Assembly (NCBI RefSeq): GCF_900186615.1
Contig: NZ_LT896588.1
Coordinates: 405,361-469,360 of the forward strand
Length of the DNA: 64,000 nucleotides
Direction: 5' to 3'
Origin: Parabacteroides bouchesdurhonensis
GTDB lineage: Bacteria > Bacteroidota > Bacteroidia > Bacteroidales > Tannerellaceae
Below the pieces are notes generated by a model that saw only the letters and a program-made list of their open reading frames with translations, had not been told where the DNA came from and did not search any database. The translations under genes and the position numbers were made by a program. Shown piece by piece: positions 35,572 to 44,443 of the stretch. Position 1 is the stretch's first letter. Each line of letters opens with the position of its first letter.

Positions 35572-38265
35572 TTATTCTACAACAGCCTTAACAACTTCAC
35601 CTTCTACCTTCACGATAACTACGCCTGAAGTAGCAGGAATTGTTTCAGCGTCAGAAGTAGCAACTACAGTGGTTGTGCGGCCAACTACGTCAGATACAAT
35701 GATCTTCTTACCGGCAGCGCCATATACTGTTACGTTACCAACACCGGCAGCAACCTTGATTGTGTTAGCGTCGATAGCTTCATTTGATGTAGGAGTTTCG
35801 GCAGCTTCAAATGTAATAGGTTGAGCAACAACCATATTTGGAGCGGCAAAAAGAACAACATCATTTACTACAGCCAAGAATCTGTTTGCAACGTTCATCG
35901 GAGTGATAACATAGCTGTCACCAACAACTTTGAACATCATAACAGATCTGTTTGCAGCGTTAGTTACCTGGATAGGAGCATTTGCAGCAGTATTTGCATA
36001 CCAGATAGAATCTTTCACTACGCGTGTTGCAACGAACAATGCGCTATCAGCAACTATACCGGCTTCATTATAACCATCTGTTTTACCTACTGTCAAAGCA
36101 GTACCTACAATTGTATCATTATCAACATTTGCACCCTTATAGATATAGTATCCATAGTTTGTATTATCAGCACCTCTGTCTACATAAGCGCTATCAATAT
36201 ACAAAGCGAAGTCGTCTGCATCCAAACCGGCTTTCAACTCATCGCTTTCACGCATGAATTTAGCAACGCCGTTATTGTTGGTAAGCATGTCGTAACCCTT
36301 ATAGATATTATAGTGTCCCAAAGGAAGTTTTGCATAAGTAGGAGCATCGCCGCCTTCAATCTTGAAGAATGTTTCCTTACCGGCTACCAGTTCATTATAA
36401 GCAACTGTCAAATAAGTAGCATTCATAATTATAGCACTATCAGGATTTACAGTTTCAATATTAGATTTTACAATCTGATAACCTTCACCATTAATACCTG
36501 AAACGAAGAAGTAACGTTGAGTACTATCTGCGTCTACAGCCATCTTTACAAGATTTGCGTCAGTAGCATAGAACTTGGATTTTGCATTGTAAGGTCTTTC
36601 CATTGCATAAGAAACACGCATCAATGTATCACCTAATTCCTGAGCACCGTAATAAACCGTATCACAAATTCCGTCTTTAGCGATATCCGAAGTCAAACGC
36701 ATTTGCAATGCATCATCGAATGCAGTCTTAGCACCGGCTACGATAGAATCCTGAGTAGTTGACAAATAAACATCGTCAGTTGCTTTAGAAACCAATTTGA
36801 ATGCTACAGCGCCATAACCCATTTCTTCTTTTGTGAAGAACTTATAACCTACGCTCTTATCAGCCGCATTTACATCAAGTTTTGTAAATAATACAGTATC
36901 AACACCTGCACCATTTTCAAATGCATAAACTCCGGCAGCAGCGTTCTTTACTGAATAAAGAACTTTCTTATCCAACAGCAGTGAAGCAGGAGTAGCATCA
37001 CCATAAGTTTGGCCATTTGTTCCTACCTGAGGATCAACAGTTTTAGTTTCACGAGACTGGATTGAATAAGTACCGTCTCCATTATCCTTTACAAATGCTT
37101 GTGTATATGCAGCATATGGAGTAGCTTCGTCTGCACTGTATTCATAAGCGCCATTAGCAAATACCAGATATTTGCCATTACCTGTAGAATTGCCACCCGT
37201 ACCGATAAACTTCAATGAGTAAACGCCTTCACCTGTTGCTAATTTAACAGGATCACCCTTTACAAAAGTAATGAACGGAGCAACAATCTGAACAGAGTCG
37301 ATAGTCAAAACTTCTGTACTGTTTGCCAACGTTTTATAACCTACAAGATATTTATCAGCAGTATTGCCACCATGGTCTACAATTGAATATGCGCCGGTTG
37401 CATTATCAAATACAACAACCGTATCTGTAGTCAAATAGATTGAGTCATTGCTCAAATTCATAAATACATTGAATGATTGCAAACCTGCATTAGAAACACC
37501 CTTATAACGAGCATCACCAGCAGCAACCAATGTATCCAATTGGAACTTAGGAGCCTTTACAGAACCTGCATAGCTAGCAGTATCAACAGTAATATATTGT
37601 GCCGGTTTTGTTCCAGCAGCACTGTTTTCGCTTCCTACAACCTGGAATTTAAACTTATCTTCACCGCTAACTGCACCAGGAACTGATGTCGGAATCAATT
37701 CTGTTGCGGTAAAGATACCACCATCCTTATCACCAAAGCTAAATTGGAAAGTAGTTGCGTTTCCTGTTAAATCTTTAGTAGTCGTTAATCGAATTTCAGG
37801 AGCATCCGTTATTTTCAATGCAGTAGCATTTGCTACATCACTAGCCAATGCACCGGCAGCATCACTATAAGCAATGATTTTGCCATCGCCAATGTATGCA
37901 TAAATTGCCACGTCTTCTTTAAAAACGAACTCTGTTACACCTTCTGCGATTTTTGCAGTAGCACTTGCGCTTTTTGCAAAAGAAAGCAATTTGTTTGTAG
38001 CCTTATTAGTGAATGTGCATACTGTGTCACCACCTGTTTCAATTCTGATGATCTTAACATCCCACAATGCAGAGTCATTAAGAGCCTTTGTTGTAAGAGT
38101 ATTAACAGCTTTCATTTTTACAGAGTCTACAGTGGGTACATCTTTAGACCATGATAAAGCTTCTGTACCGGCAGGATTTGTCAGCTGTACATACTTTACC
38201 TGAGCTGTAGAGACCACTGTTAATGCTGCGAACGCAGCCAAAAGAGTAGAAAATCTCTTGTTCAT
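35572..38265 (-). CDS. Large secreted DUF6383-type protein, paralogue B
   Basis: The 897-residue protein has a signal peptide (MNKRFSTLLAAFAALTVVST) and is predicted to be exported. As in paralogue A, repeats of the type NKLLSFAKSASATA, GVYSLKFIGTGGNSTGNGKY and TYLTVAYNE alternate with Ala- and Asp-rich linkers. The C-terminal module (PTSNEAIDANTIKVAAGVGN, VTVYGAAGKKIIVSDVVGRT) ends ...VVKAVVE and is the DUF6383 type. Its codon use (many GCA, GTA, ACA) suggests strong expression, and a good promoter precedes it. It has its own terminator, so it is transcribed separately from paralogue A. A transport or adhesion role is possible but not shown. Confidence 0.8.
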   Translation of the reverse strand: MNKRFSTLLAAFAALTVVSTAQVKYVQLTNPAGTEALSWSKDVPTVDSVKMKAVNTLTTKALNDSALWDVKIIRIETGGDTVCTFTNKATNKLLSFAKSASATAKIAEGVTEFVFKEDVAIYAYIGDGKIIAYSDAAGALASDVANATALKITDAPEIRLTTTKDLTGNATTFQFSFGDKDGGIFTATELIPTSVPGAVSGEDKFKFQVVGSENSAAGTKPAQYITVDTASYAGSVKAPKFQLDTLVAAGDARYKGVSNAGLQSFNVFMNLSNDSIYLTTDTVVVFDNATGAYSIVDHGGNTADKYLVGYKTLANSTEVLTIDSVQIVAPFITFVKGDPVKLATGEGVYSLKFIGTGGNSTGNGKYLVFANGAYEYSADEATPYAAYTQAFVKDNGDGTYSIQSRETKTVDPQVGTNGQTYGDATPASLLLDKKVLYSVKNAAAGVYAFENGAGVDTVLFTKLDVNAADKSVGYKFFTKEEMGYGAVAFKLVSKATDDVYLSTTQDSIVAGAKTAFDDALQMRLTSDIAKDGICDTVYYGAQELGDTLMRVSYAMERPYNAKSKFYATDANLVKMAVDADSTQRYFFVSGINGEGYQIVKSNIETVNPDSAIIMNATYLTVAYNELVAGKETFFKIEGGDAPTYAKLPLGHYNIYKGYDMLTNNNGVAKFMRESDELKAGLDADDFALYIDSAYVDRGADNTNYGYYIYKGANVDNDTIVGTALTVGKTDGYNEAGIVADSALFVATRVVKDSIWYANTAANAPIQVTNAANRSVMMFKVVGDSYVITPMNVANRFLAVVNDVVLFAAPNMVVAQPITFEAAETPTSNEAIDANTIKVAAGVGNVTVYGAAGKKIIVSDVVGRTTTVVATSDAETIPATSGVVIVKVEGEVVKAVVE

Positions 38266-38367
38266 AATTCAAATAATTTATATTAATACTAAGTAAATAA
38301 GTTCTTTAAATCAAATATTCCCTTCAATAAAAACGTAACAAGGGATTAAACCGAATATTCTTGCCAA

Positions 38368-38398
38368 CAAAAGTAAACATAGTTTTCATATCTGCAAT
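38368..38398 (-). promoter_or_regulatory. Promoter of DUF6383 paralogue B
   Basis: On the minus strand, ATTG (38395-38398; consensus TTTG), a 19-base spacer and TACTTTTG (38368-38375) fit the Bacteroides promoter. The transcript would have a leader of about 95 bases. Confidence 0.6.
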
Positions 38399-38615
38399 TG
38401 TTTTCCTTCAATTTTTTTTCTTTCTATATACTTTCTTATCAACAAAATAACATAATCCGTACGAAAGTACCGTTTCTTTATACAAAGTCTTCCTTTTTTT
38501 CTTCAAGTCCTGTATTTACCAATACTTCTTTAGCAGCCTAAACTTATCCGGAACGTATTATATATTAATGTACGCGCGTACATAATTTTCTAATCTTCAA
38601 ACATCGTTCCATTTT
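38399..38615. other. Gene-free AT-rich stretch with a 16-bp palindrome
   Basis: The 720-base gap from 38266 to 38985 holds no gene. Besides the promoter at its left end, this part shows only the perfect palindrome ATGTACGCGCGTACAT at 38568-38583, which could be a protein-binding site. Confidence 0.45.
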
Positions 38616-38725
38616 GTTCCATGCCGGTGAAACAAAAGTTTCATCCCGATGGAACAAATGTTTCATGCCGGAGGAACAAGTGTTTCATGCTGATGGAACA
38701 ACTGTCTCATGCCGGTGGAACAAAT
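38616..38725 (+). repeat. 22-bp tandem repeat, five copies
   Basis: Five units of 22 bases lie head to tail (starts 38616, 38638, 38660, 38682, 38704), with consensus GTTTCATGCCGGTGGAACAA plus two variable bases; a partial unit (GTTCCATTTT) precedes. Each unit is an imperfect inverted repeat (GTTYCAT/ATGGAAC). A 69-codon frame over the array merely reads through it, and the period is not a multiple of three, so it is not coding. Confidence 0.9.
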
Positions 38726-38747
38726 CCTTTTACGTTAATCATAAAGA

Positions 38748-38777
38748 AAGGCCCGCAATCGAACGACTGCGAGCCTT
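38748..38777 (-). terminator. MscS terminator
   Basis: On the minus strand AAGGCTCGCA (38768-38777) pairs with TGCGGGCCTT (38748-38757), with one T-G wobble, followed by TCTTTATG. It lies about 210 bases after the MscS stop; the interval between shows nothing else. Confidence 0.65.
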
Positions 38778-38985
38778 AAATCTTTCTTGTTTACAATCAA
38801 ATAATACTAAAGTAATAAAATAAAGTTCTGAAATATCTTTATTAAAGGGAAACAACTCCCTTCCATATATGCTTTATTTTAGTTTACAAAGATAAATCTT
38901 TTTATCCAACAGATATATAATTTATTATTCATCTTACCAATCCTGTTGGTTTATGAACAAAAAGATTCGTTTTAAGTACATCTTC

Positions 38986-39837
38986 CTAATCTTTGGCCTG
39001 GTGTACAGTAAGCTGAGGGAACGGGAATCCTATTCCTTCGGCATTGAAAGTTGCATAAACAGCCTGGTTTATATCAAAATAAACGCCCCAATAATCCGCG
39101 CTGTTCACCCATACGCGCACTACAATGTTTACACTGCTGTCTGCCAAAGCAGTCAATGCGATAAACGGAGCGGCCGGTTCTGACAGGATGCGCGCATCTT
39201 TTGCCAGAATGGATTCTATCACGGATTTCACTTTTTCATAGTCACTTCCATAGTCAACACCAAATGTCCAATCCACACGACGGGTAGACTGATGGCTGAA
39301 ATTGGTCACCACTCCGCTACTCAACGAGCCGTTCGGGATGTAAATTACCTTATTATCTGTAGTGGTCAGTACCGTATGGAAAATTTGTATTTCCTTCACG
39401 CTGCCACCCACGCCTTGAGCTTCAATATAGTCACCTACTTTATAGGGTTTAAACAAAAGGATAATCAATCCACCCGCGAAGTTAGACAGATTACCGCTCA
39501 ACGCCATACCGACAGCCACACCGGCAGAAGCCAGCAACGCGGCAAACGAAGTGGTTTGTACGCCCAAAGCCCCTACTACAGAGATAATCAGCAAGATTGT
39601 CAGTACCACATTTACCAGACTGCCGACGAATGTCTTTACCGACAAATCGATATCGCGTTTACTCAATATTCTTCTGACCAGCTTGTTTATCAGGTTTATA
39701 ATCACCCGGCCCACAATAAAAACCAAAAGGGCCTTTATCAATGTCCAACCTAAACTGGAACCTTGTTCTACCAGTGTTCTTAATGCTCCTTCCAACTTTG
39801 TGCCGGCCTCAACCGTTTCTACTATTCCCAAAATCAT
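38986..39837 (-). CDS. mscS: Small-conductance mechanosensitive channel, MscS family
   Basis: The 283-residue inner-membrane protein has three hydrophobic helices and the pore helix signature ALLASAGVAVGMALSGNLSN, then FAGGLIILLFKPYKVGDYIE, followed by the beta domain (IYIPNGSLSSGVVTNFS) and the alpha/beta cytoplasmic cage. Length matches E. coli MscS (286). It opens on membrane tension to release solutes during hypo-osmotic shock. The gene stands alone, divergent from the TPR gene. Confidence 0.93.
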   Translation of the reverse strand: MILGIVETVEAGTKLEGALRTLVEQGSSLGWTLIKALLVFIVGRVIINLINKLVRRILSKRDIDLSVKTFVGSLVNVVLTILLIISVVGALGVQTTSFAALLASAGVAVGMALSGNLSNFAGGLIILLFKPYKVGDYIEAQGVGGSVKEIQIFHTVLTTTDNKVIYIPNGSLSSGVVTNFSHQSTRRVDWTFGVDYGSDYEKVKSVIESILAKDARILSEPAAPFIALTALADSSVNIVVRVWVNSADYWGVYFDINQAVYATFNAEGIGFPFPQLTVHQAKD

Positions 39838-39900
39838 ATTTATTAATTTAAAGTTATCTTATTTATATAACAATTTTAACCACGAAAAGTCTTACAAAGT

Positions 39901-39964
39901 GTAGCAAAGGTATAAAGTTTTTTTATTCCTGCGAAAGGATTGATTTATTGAGTAGCTTTGCTAC
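39901..39964. promoter_or_regulatory. Divergent -7 elements of mscS and the TPR gene
   Basis: TACCTTTG on the minus strand (39905-39912) precedes mscS, and TAGCTTTG on the plus strand (39953-39960) precedes the TPR gene; both match TAnnTTTG. They lie within a perfect 9-base inverted repeat, GTAGCAAAG (39901-39909) and CTTTGCTAC (39956-39964). Confidence 0.55.
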
Positions 39965-39988
39965 GAATAACAAATTAAACATAACAGA

Positions 39989-40810
39989 ATGAGATTCTTC
40001 GCCCTATTAGCCGCACTACTCCTGTCTATAGGCCATACGTATGCCCAGACTTATGAAGAATATATTCAGAAAAGCTATGACTTTCTGGATAAAAATGATT
40101 TGGTTTCCGCAGAAGAAAGTATAAAGGCCGCCATGCACCTGGAGCCCGGGAATCCGACAAATTACGCGCTGCTTTCCAATTTAGGGACCATTCAACGCCG
40201 GCAGGGCAAACTGGAGGAAGCATTGGTTTCATACACTGCCGCGTTAAGCCGCCAGCCAAAGAATACGGGAATACTGGAGAACCGGGCATCTTTATACACC
40301 GAACTAGGCGAAACAGAAAAGGCACTGAATGATTATACCGCCCTTTTGCTCATTGACCCGGAGCATCAGGAAGCCCTTTATTGCAGAGGGTTGCTTTACA
40401 TCCAGCTAAAGAATTTCCTTTGGGCCGAACAAGACTTCGACAAGATTCTGGAAGTTAACGAGAAGTCCGTCCGCGGACGTTTGGGGCATGCCATCCTCGA
40501 GAAGCTGCGGGGGAATTATGAGATGAGCGAGCGTATATACAACTACCTGATCAGTGAAATGCCACGCGACTGGATACTGTATGAAGGCCGCGCGGACGTT
40601 TACTTTATGATGGGAAAGAATGCACGCGCCATGGCCGACATAAACCGGGTATTTACCGAAAGCACGCCAAGCGCCGCTCTTTATGTGTTACGAGGTAAAA
40701 TAAAACTGGCTCAATACGAGAAAGAAGGGGCGGCTCTGGACTTTGCCAAAGCGAAACAGATGGGATACGATCCGGAGGTAATCGGTGAGTTATTGAAAAT
40801 GACGAAATAA
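39989..40810 (+). CDS. Periplasmic TPR-repeat protein
   Basis: The 273-residue protein has a signal peptide (MRFFALLAALLLSIGHTYAQ) and then about six tetratricopeptide repeats from residue 22 to 265: DLVSAEESIKAAMHLEPGNP, QGKLEEALVSYTAALSRQPK, GETEKALNDYTALLLIDPEH, KNFLWAEQDFDKILEVNEKS and following. Such solenoids bind partner proteins. No catalytic motif exists, and the partner cannot be deduced, because both neighbours are unrelated. The start is set by the signal peptide. Confidence 0.88.
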   Translation: MRFFALLAALLLSIGHTYAQTYEEYIQKSYDFLDKNDLVSAEESIKAAMHLEPGNPTNYALLSNLGTIQRRQGKLEEALVSYTAALSRQPKNTGILENRASLYTELGETEKALNDYTALLLIDPEHQEALYCRGLLYIQLKNFLWAEQDFDKILEVNEKSVRGRLGHAILEKLRGNYEMSERIYNYLISEMPRDWILYEGRADVYFMMGKNARAMADINRVFTESTPSAALYVLRGKIKLAQYEKEGAALDFAKAKQMGYDPEVIGELLKMTK

Positions 40811-40850
40811 GAATCCGCCCTGTGCTTCCGTAAGCCACAGACGCTTTCCC

Positions 40851-40938
40851 TTGTCTTGGCGGACTTGATCCGCCATCTCATACTAATGACAGGAATGTAG
40901 TTTAGGATGAGGTTGCGGGTCAAGCCCGCAAGGACAGA
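40851..40938. repeat. Palindromic dispersed repeat, copy A
   Basis: An 88-base element with outer arms TGTCTTGGCGGACTTGATCC and GGGTCAAGCCCGCAAGGACA, and inner CTCATACT/AGGATGAG. It is a relative of copy B at 44444-44532: the same layout, with bases differing mainly in the centre. Its arms contain nested GCGG..CCGC hairpins like REP-type elements. Confidence 0.8.
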
Positions 40939-40977
40939 AAGAGAGTGGCAACGACAGGAAGAGAATTAGAAAATGAA

Positions 40978-41026
40978 CAGAGGATCGCAGACTTTTATTG
41001 AATTAATAAAAGTCTGCGATCCTCTG
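40978..41026 (-). terminator. leu operon terminator, 22-bp perfect hairpin
   Basis: Positions 40978-40999 pair without mismatch with 41005-41026 (CAGAGGATCGCAGACTTTTA..), leaving a 5-base loop. It follows the leuB stop by 38 bases on the minus strand and also lies after the TPR gene on the plus strand, so it can serve both convergent units. Confidence 0.8.
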
Positions 41027-41064
41027 CGTGTTCTGCGTAGTCCGCGTTCCCTTACAGTAGTGTC

Positions 41065-42126
41065 TTAATGCTTCCGGATATAGTCTACAATCCATTCGCC
41101 AACCTCTTTCGTGCCATACTTAGCACCGCCGGCAACCTGAATCTCGGGAGTACGCACGTTGGCATCCAATGAAGCGTCTACCGCTTTACGGATCAACGCG
41201 CCCTCCGCCTTGCAGTCGAAATACTCAAACAGCATGGCAACGGAAAGGATTTGAGCCAACGGGTTAGCGATGTTCAACCCTTTTGCCTGAGGCCACGATC
41301 CATGAATAGGCTCGAACACCGGTGTGCTTTCGCCAGTTGAAGCAGACGGAAGCAAGCCCATAGAACCGCTGATACAAGACCCTTCATCCGTCAGGATATC
41401 GCCAAACGTATTCTCGGTAACCATCACATCAAAGAACTTCGGTTCCTGGATCATACGCATGGCGGCATTGTCTACAAACATATAGTCGGTAGTAACTTCC
41501 GGATAATCCGGAGCCATCTCCTGGGCAATCTTGCGCCACAAACGGGAAGAAGCCAGCACGTTCGCCTTGTCTACAACCGTAAGGTGTTTGTTGCGCTTCA
41601 TGGCATACTCGAAACTTACTTTCAAGATACGTTCAATCTCCGGACGAGTGTACATGTTCGTATCATACGCCTTATCATTATCCTGGTACTTTTCACCGAA
41701 ATACATGCCGCCGGTCAGTTCACGGATGCACAGGAAATCGGCCCCGTCAACCAGTTCGGCACGCAAGGGCGATTTATGCAACAGGCACTTGAATGTCTGT
41801 ACCGGACGGATATTAGCGAACAGTCCCAGTTTCTTACGCATGGCCAAAAGACCTTGTTCGGGACGGACCTTTGCCGTAGGGTCATTATCAAACTTAGGAT
41901 CACCCACTGCCGAAAAAAGCACTGCATCCGCCTGCTTACATACCTGATAGGTTTCTTCGGGGAACGGATCACCTACTTTGTCAATCGCATCTGCTCCGCA
42001 AATAGCATACTCGTAATTTACTTTATGTCCGAACTTCTCGCATACGGCTGTCATTACGTTTACGCCTTGCACAGAAATCTCAGGGCCGATACCATCACCA
42101 GCCAATACTGCAACTTTCAATTCCAT
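41065..42126 (-). CDS. leuB: 3-isopropylmalate dehydrogenase
   Basis: The 353-residue NAD-dependent enzyme oxidatively decarboxylates 3-isopropylmalate in leucine synthesis and, in organisms with citramalate synthase, also 3-methylmalate for isoleucine. Family motifs are all present: [73 protein letters not shown] and [12 protein letters not shown], followed by [11 protein letters not shown]. It is the last gene of the leu operon on the minus strand. The 120-base gap to mgsA is filled by a repeat. Confidence 0.96.
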   Translation of the reverse strand: MELKVAVLAGDGIGPEISVQGVNVMTAVCEKFGHKVNYEYAICGADAIDKVGDPFPEETYQVCKQADAVLFSAVGDPKFDNDPTAKVRPEQGLLAMRKKLGLFANIRPVQTFKCLLHKSPLRAELVDGADFLCIRELTGGMYFGEKYQDNDKAYDTNMYTRPEIERILKVSFEYAMKRNKHLTVVDKANVLASSRLWRKIAQEMAPDYPEVTTDYMFVDNAAMRMIQEPKFFDVMVTENTFGDILTDEGSCISGSMGLLPSASTGESTPVFEPIHGSWPQAKGLNIANPLAQILSVAMLFEYFDCKAEGALIRKAVDASLDANVRTPEIQVAGGAKYGTKEVGEWIVDYIRKH

Positions 42127-42137
42127 ATAATTTAATA

Positions 42138-42228
42138 TTAATTTGCCAATGTGCCAATGTGATAATATGCCAATGGAGATACCAATTATTCAATTCTTTA
42201 ATTGGCACATTTAGCGAAGCGCCACATT
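42138..42228. repeat. Direct repeat R1 between leuB and mgsA
   Basis: The element contains AATGTGCCAATG motifs and, from 42164 to 42228, a 65-base block that is identical to 42761-42825 on the other side of mgsA. Inside it CCAATTA and TAATTGG form an inverted repeat. Confidence 0.9.
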
Positions 42229-42246
42229 GTCCAATTGGCTAATTAT

Positions 42247-42690
42247 TTAATCTCTTTTGAAATACTCATACTTTGGTTCTGTGGGTACATAAGAATCGTC
42301 GTCCCACAGCGAGCTTGTAATCATCAGGTCGGCACTGTAACGGTTACAAGCGATAGGCACATTATGAACGCGGCACTGGCGAAGCAACATCTGAATGTCC
42401 GCTTCATGAGGCTGCGGATTCAGGTCGTCTATCAGGAACACTGCCAGATCCACCTCTTTACGAACTACCATAGCCGCAATCTCGGCATCCCCGCCCAGAG
42501 GACCGGAATGCATACAGGTCATATCAACGATAGCACCGGTTTCTTCCAACGCCTTTTTAACAAGCCCGCCCGTTGTTCCGGTACAAACCAGATGATGATG
42601 TGACAGGTACGCTGCATTGTGAACAGCCCATTCAACCATATCGGCCTTCCGATTATCGTGCGCTACAAGCGCAATAGTCAACCTTTTCAT
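42247..42690 (-). CDS. mgsA: Methylglyoxal synthase
   Basis: The 147-residue cytoplasmic enzyme converts dihydroxyacetone phosphate to methylglyoxal and phosphate, a bypass that relieves phosphate limitation of glycolysis. The N-terminal ALVAHDNRK (His11), the TGTTGG phosphate loop (37-42), SGPLGGD with the catalytic Asp68, and FLIDDLNPQPHEADIQMLLR match the known family, in which E. coli uses Asp71 and His98. Length is typical (about 150). It has no link to leucine synthesis, yet it sits inside the leu operon between cimA and leuB. The gene is flanked by 65-bp identical direct repeats, which suggests a recent rearrangement. Confidence 0.92.
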   Translation of the reverse strand: MKRLTIALVAHDNRKADMVEWAVHNAAYLSHHHLVCTGTTGGLVKKALEETGAIVDMTCMHSGPLGGDAEIAAMVVRKEVDLAVFLIDDLNPQPHEADIQMLLRQCRVHNVPIACNRYSADLMITSSLWDDDSYVPTEPKYEYFKRD

Positions 42691-42712
42691 AACTTAATAA
42701 TTTATCAATGTG

Positions 42713-42839
42713 TTAATTTGCCAATGTGCCAATGATAATGTGCCAATGTGATAATGTGCCAATATGCCAATGGAGATACCAATTATTCAATTCTTTAATT
42801 GGCACATTTAGCGAAGCGCCACATTACCATATTGGCACA
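42713..42839. repeat. Direct repeat R2 between mgsA and cimA
   Basis: It contains the 65-base block identical to R1 (42761-42825), preceded by an expanded array of AATGTGCCAATG-like units and ending exactly at the cimA stop codon. A degenerate third copy lies between ilvB and ilvD. Confidence 0.9.
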
Positions 42840-44348
42840 TTATTCTATCTTATTCAACATCTTTATTGTCGCCTTAATGGCTGCCTCCGTCTGGTCGGCA
42901 TCCAATCCGCGCGTCTTGAAATCTACTCCGGCAAAGTTCCAGCTGATGACGGTCTGCACAAAAGCATCCGTACGTCCGCCGGGCGGGATTGTTACGGAAT
43001 AATTCGTCAGCATCGGGAACGGACGTCCCAAGTCCGAATAGATACGGCGGAGAGCACGAACGAAAGCATCATACTGCCCGTCGCCGGAAGCCGACTCCTC
43101 GTAAGCTTCGCCGTCTATCTCGATCTTGAGCGTGGCAACCGGCTTTAATCCCTGAGTCAAAGATAGAGAATAATTCAATATCCTGACCCTCTGGTCGGCG
43201 ATAGCATCATGGTGCAACACGTCGCTGATGATATACGGCAAGTCCTCGGGAGTTACCGCCTCTTTCTTATCACCCAGTTCGATGATCCGTTCGGTTATCT
43301 TGCGCATGGATTCTTCATCCATATCGATACCCAGGGTTTCCAGGTTCTTGCGGATGTTCGCTTTGCCGGAAGTTTTGCCCAAGGCATACTCGCGGACACG
43401 TCCGAAGCGCTCGGGAAGCAGGTCATTGCAATACAGGTTGTTCTTGCTGTCGCCATCGGCATGCACACCGGCACACTGCGTGAAGACGTTCTCGCCAATG
43501 ATCGGCTTGTTGAGCGGGATATGTACGCCCGAGTAGGTTTCCACCAAACGGCTTACATGGTTGATGCGCTCTTCGCGGACACTGGTTTCTTCACCCAACT
43601 GGTCTTTAAGCACAGCTACCACGCTGCTAAGCGGCGCGTTTCCAGCCCGTTCGCCCAGACCGTTTATGGTGGTATGGATGCCTTTTATACCTACCCGGAT
43701 AGCGGAATATACGTTGGCTACAGCCAGGTCGTAATCGTTATGAGCATGGAAGTCGAAGTCCAACGCCGGATAACGGTCTACCATCATCTTACAATACTCG
43801 TAGGTATTGCCGGGATTCAGAATGCCCAACGTGTCCGGTAGCATGAAGCGGCGGACAGGCAGGTCTTTCAATGAGTCTACCAGCTGGAATACATACTCGG
43901 GGGAGTTCTTGATGCCGTTCGACCAGTCTTCCAGGTATATGTTTACATCTATGTTCCTCTTGGCAGCGTTCGATACAACAAAACGAATGTCTTCGATATG
44001 CTGTTCGGGGGTCTTGCGAAGCTGTTCGGTTACATGCCTGTAAGAACCTTTACACAAGAGGTTCACTACACGGCAACCGGCAGACTCGATCCAATTCAGC
44101 GACACGCACCCGTCTATAAAGCCCAAAACTTCCAGACGGTCCAGGTTTCCGGTACGCTTTGCCCATCCGGCAATCTCTTTTACGGCCTCAAACTCTCCGT
44201 CCGACACGCGTGCCGAGGCAATCTCTACCCGGTTCACGCCCAACTCGCAGAGCAGCATCTTCGCAATACTCAGCTTCTCGCGTGCCGAGAAAGAAACTCC
44301 CGAGGTTTGTTCCCCGTCCCGGAGGGTTGTATCCATTATCTCTACCAT
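42840..44348 (-). CDS. cimA: (R)-citramalate synthase, CimA type
   Basis: The 502-residue enzyme condenses pyruvate with acetyl-CoA to citramalate, the entry to threonine-independent isoleucine synthesis. It belongs to the isopropylmalate synthase family ([44 protein letters not shown]). I assign it to CimA rather than LeuA because it resembles the Leptospira citramalate synthase, and the pocket residues that confer pyruvate specificity there appear conserved: Leu in LEVLGF, Leu in VVNLLCKGS, and Tyr in IYLEDWSNG. A second, clearly different synthase (leuA) starts the operon. The C-terminal regulatory domain (about 390-500) is present, so feedback inhibition, probably by isoleucine, is expected. 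Confidence 0.85.
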   Translation of the reverse strand: MVEIMDTTLRDGEQTSGVSFSAREKLSIAKMLLCELGVNRVEIASARVSDGEFEAVKEIAGWAKRTGNLDRLEVLGFIDGCVSLNWIESAGCRVVNLLCKGSYRHVTEQLRKTPEQHIEDIRFVVSNAAKRNIDVNIYLEDWSNGIKNSPEYVFQLVDSLKDLPVRRFMLPDTLGILNPGNTYEYCKMMVDRYPALDFDFHAHNDYDLAVANVYSAIRVGIKGIHTTINGLGERAGNAPLSSVVAVLKDQLGEETSVREERINHVSRLVETYSGVHIPLNKPIIGENVFTQCAGVHADGDSKNNLYCNDLLPERFGRVREYALGKTSGKANIRKNLETLGIDMDEESMRKITERIIELGDKKEAVTPEDLPYIISDVLHHDAIADQRVRILNYSLSLTQGLKPVATLKIEIDGEAYEESASGDGQYDAFVRALRRIYSDLGRPFPMLTNYSVTIPPGGRTDAFVQTVISWNFAGVDFKTRGLDADQTEAAIKATIKMLNKIE

Positions 44349-44443
44349 ATTCTCATTTCTCCTTCGTTGTTATCTTTTACTTGGTATTATGAGGGAACGC
44401 GGACTAAAGGAGGTACACCAACCGCCTTAGCTCCAGCCCTAGC

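Noticed and set aside
38616-38725. CRISPR array
   Set aside because: Units are directly adjacent with no unique spacers, and no cas gene is near.
38614-38823. A 69-codon frame over the 22-bp tandem repeat
   Set aside because: The repeat period is not a multiple of three, so the peptide is not periodic, and no promoter or RBS precedes it.
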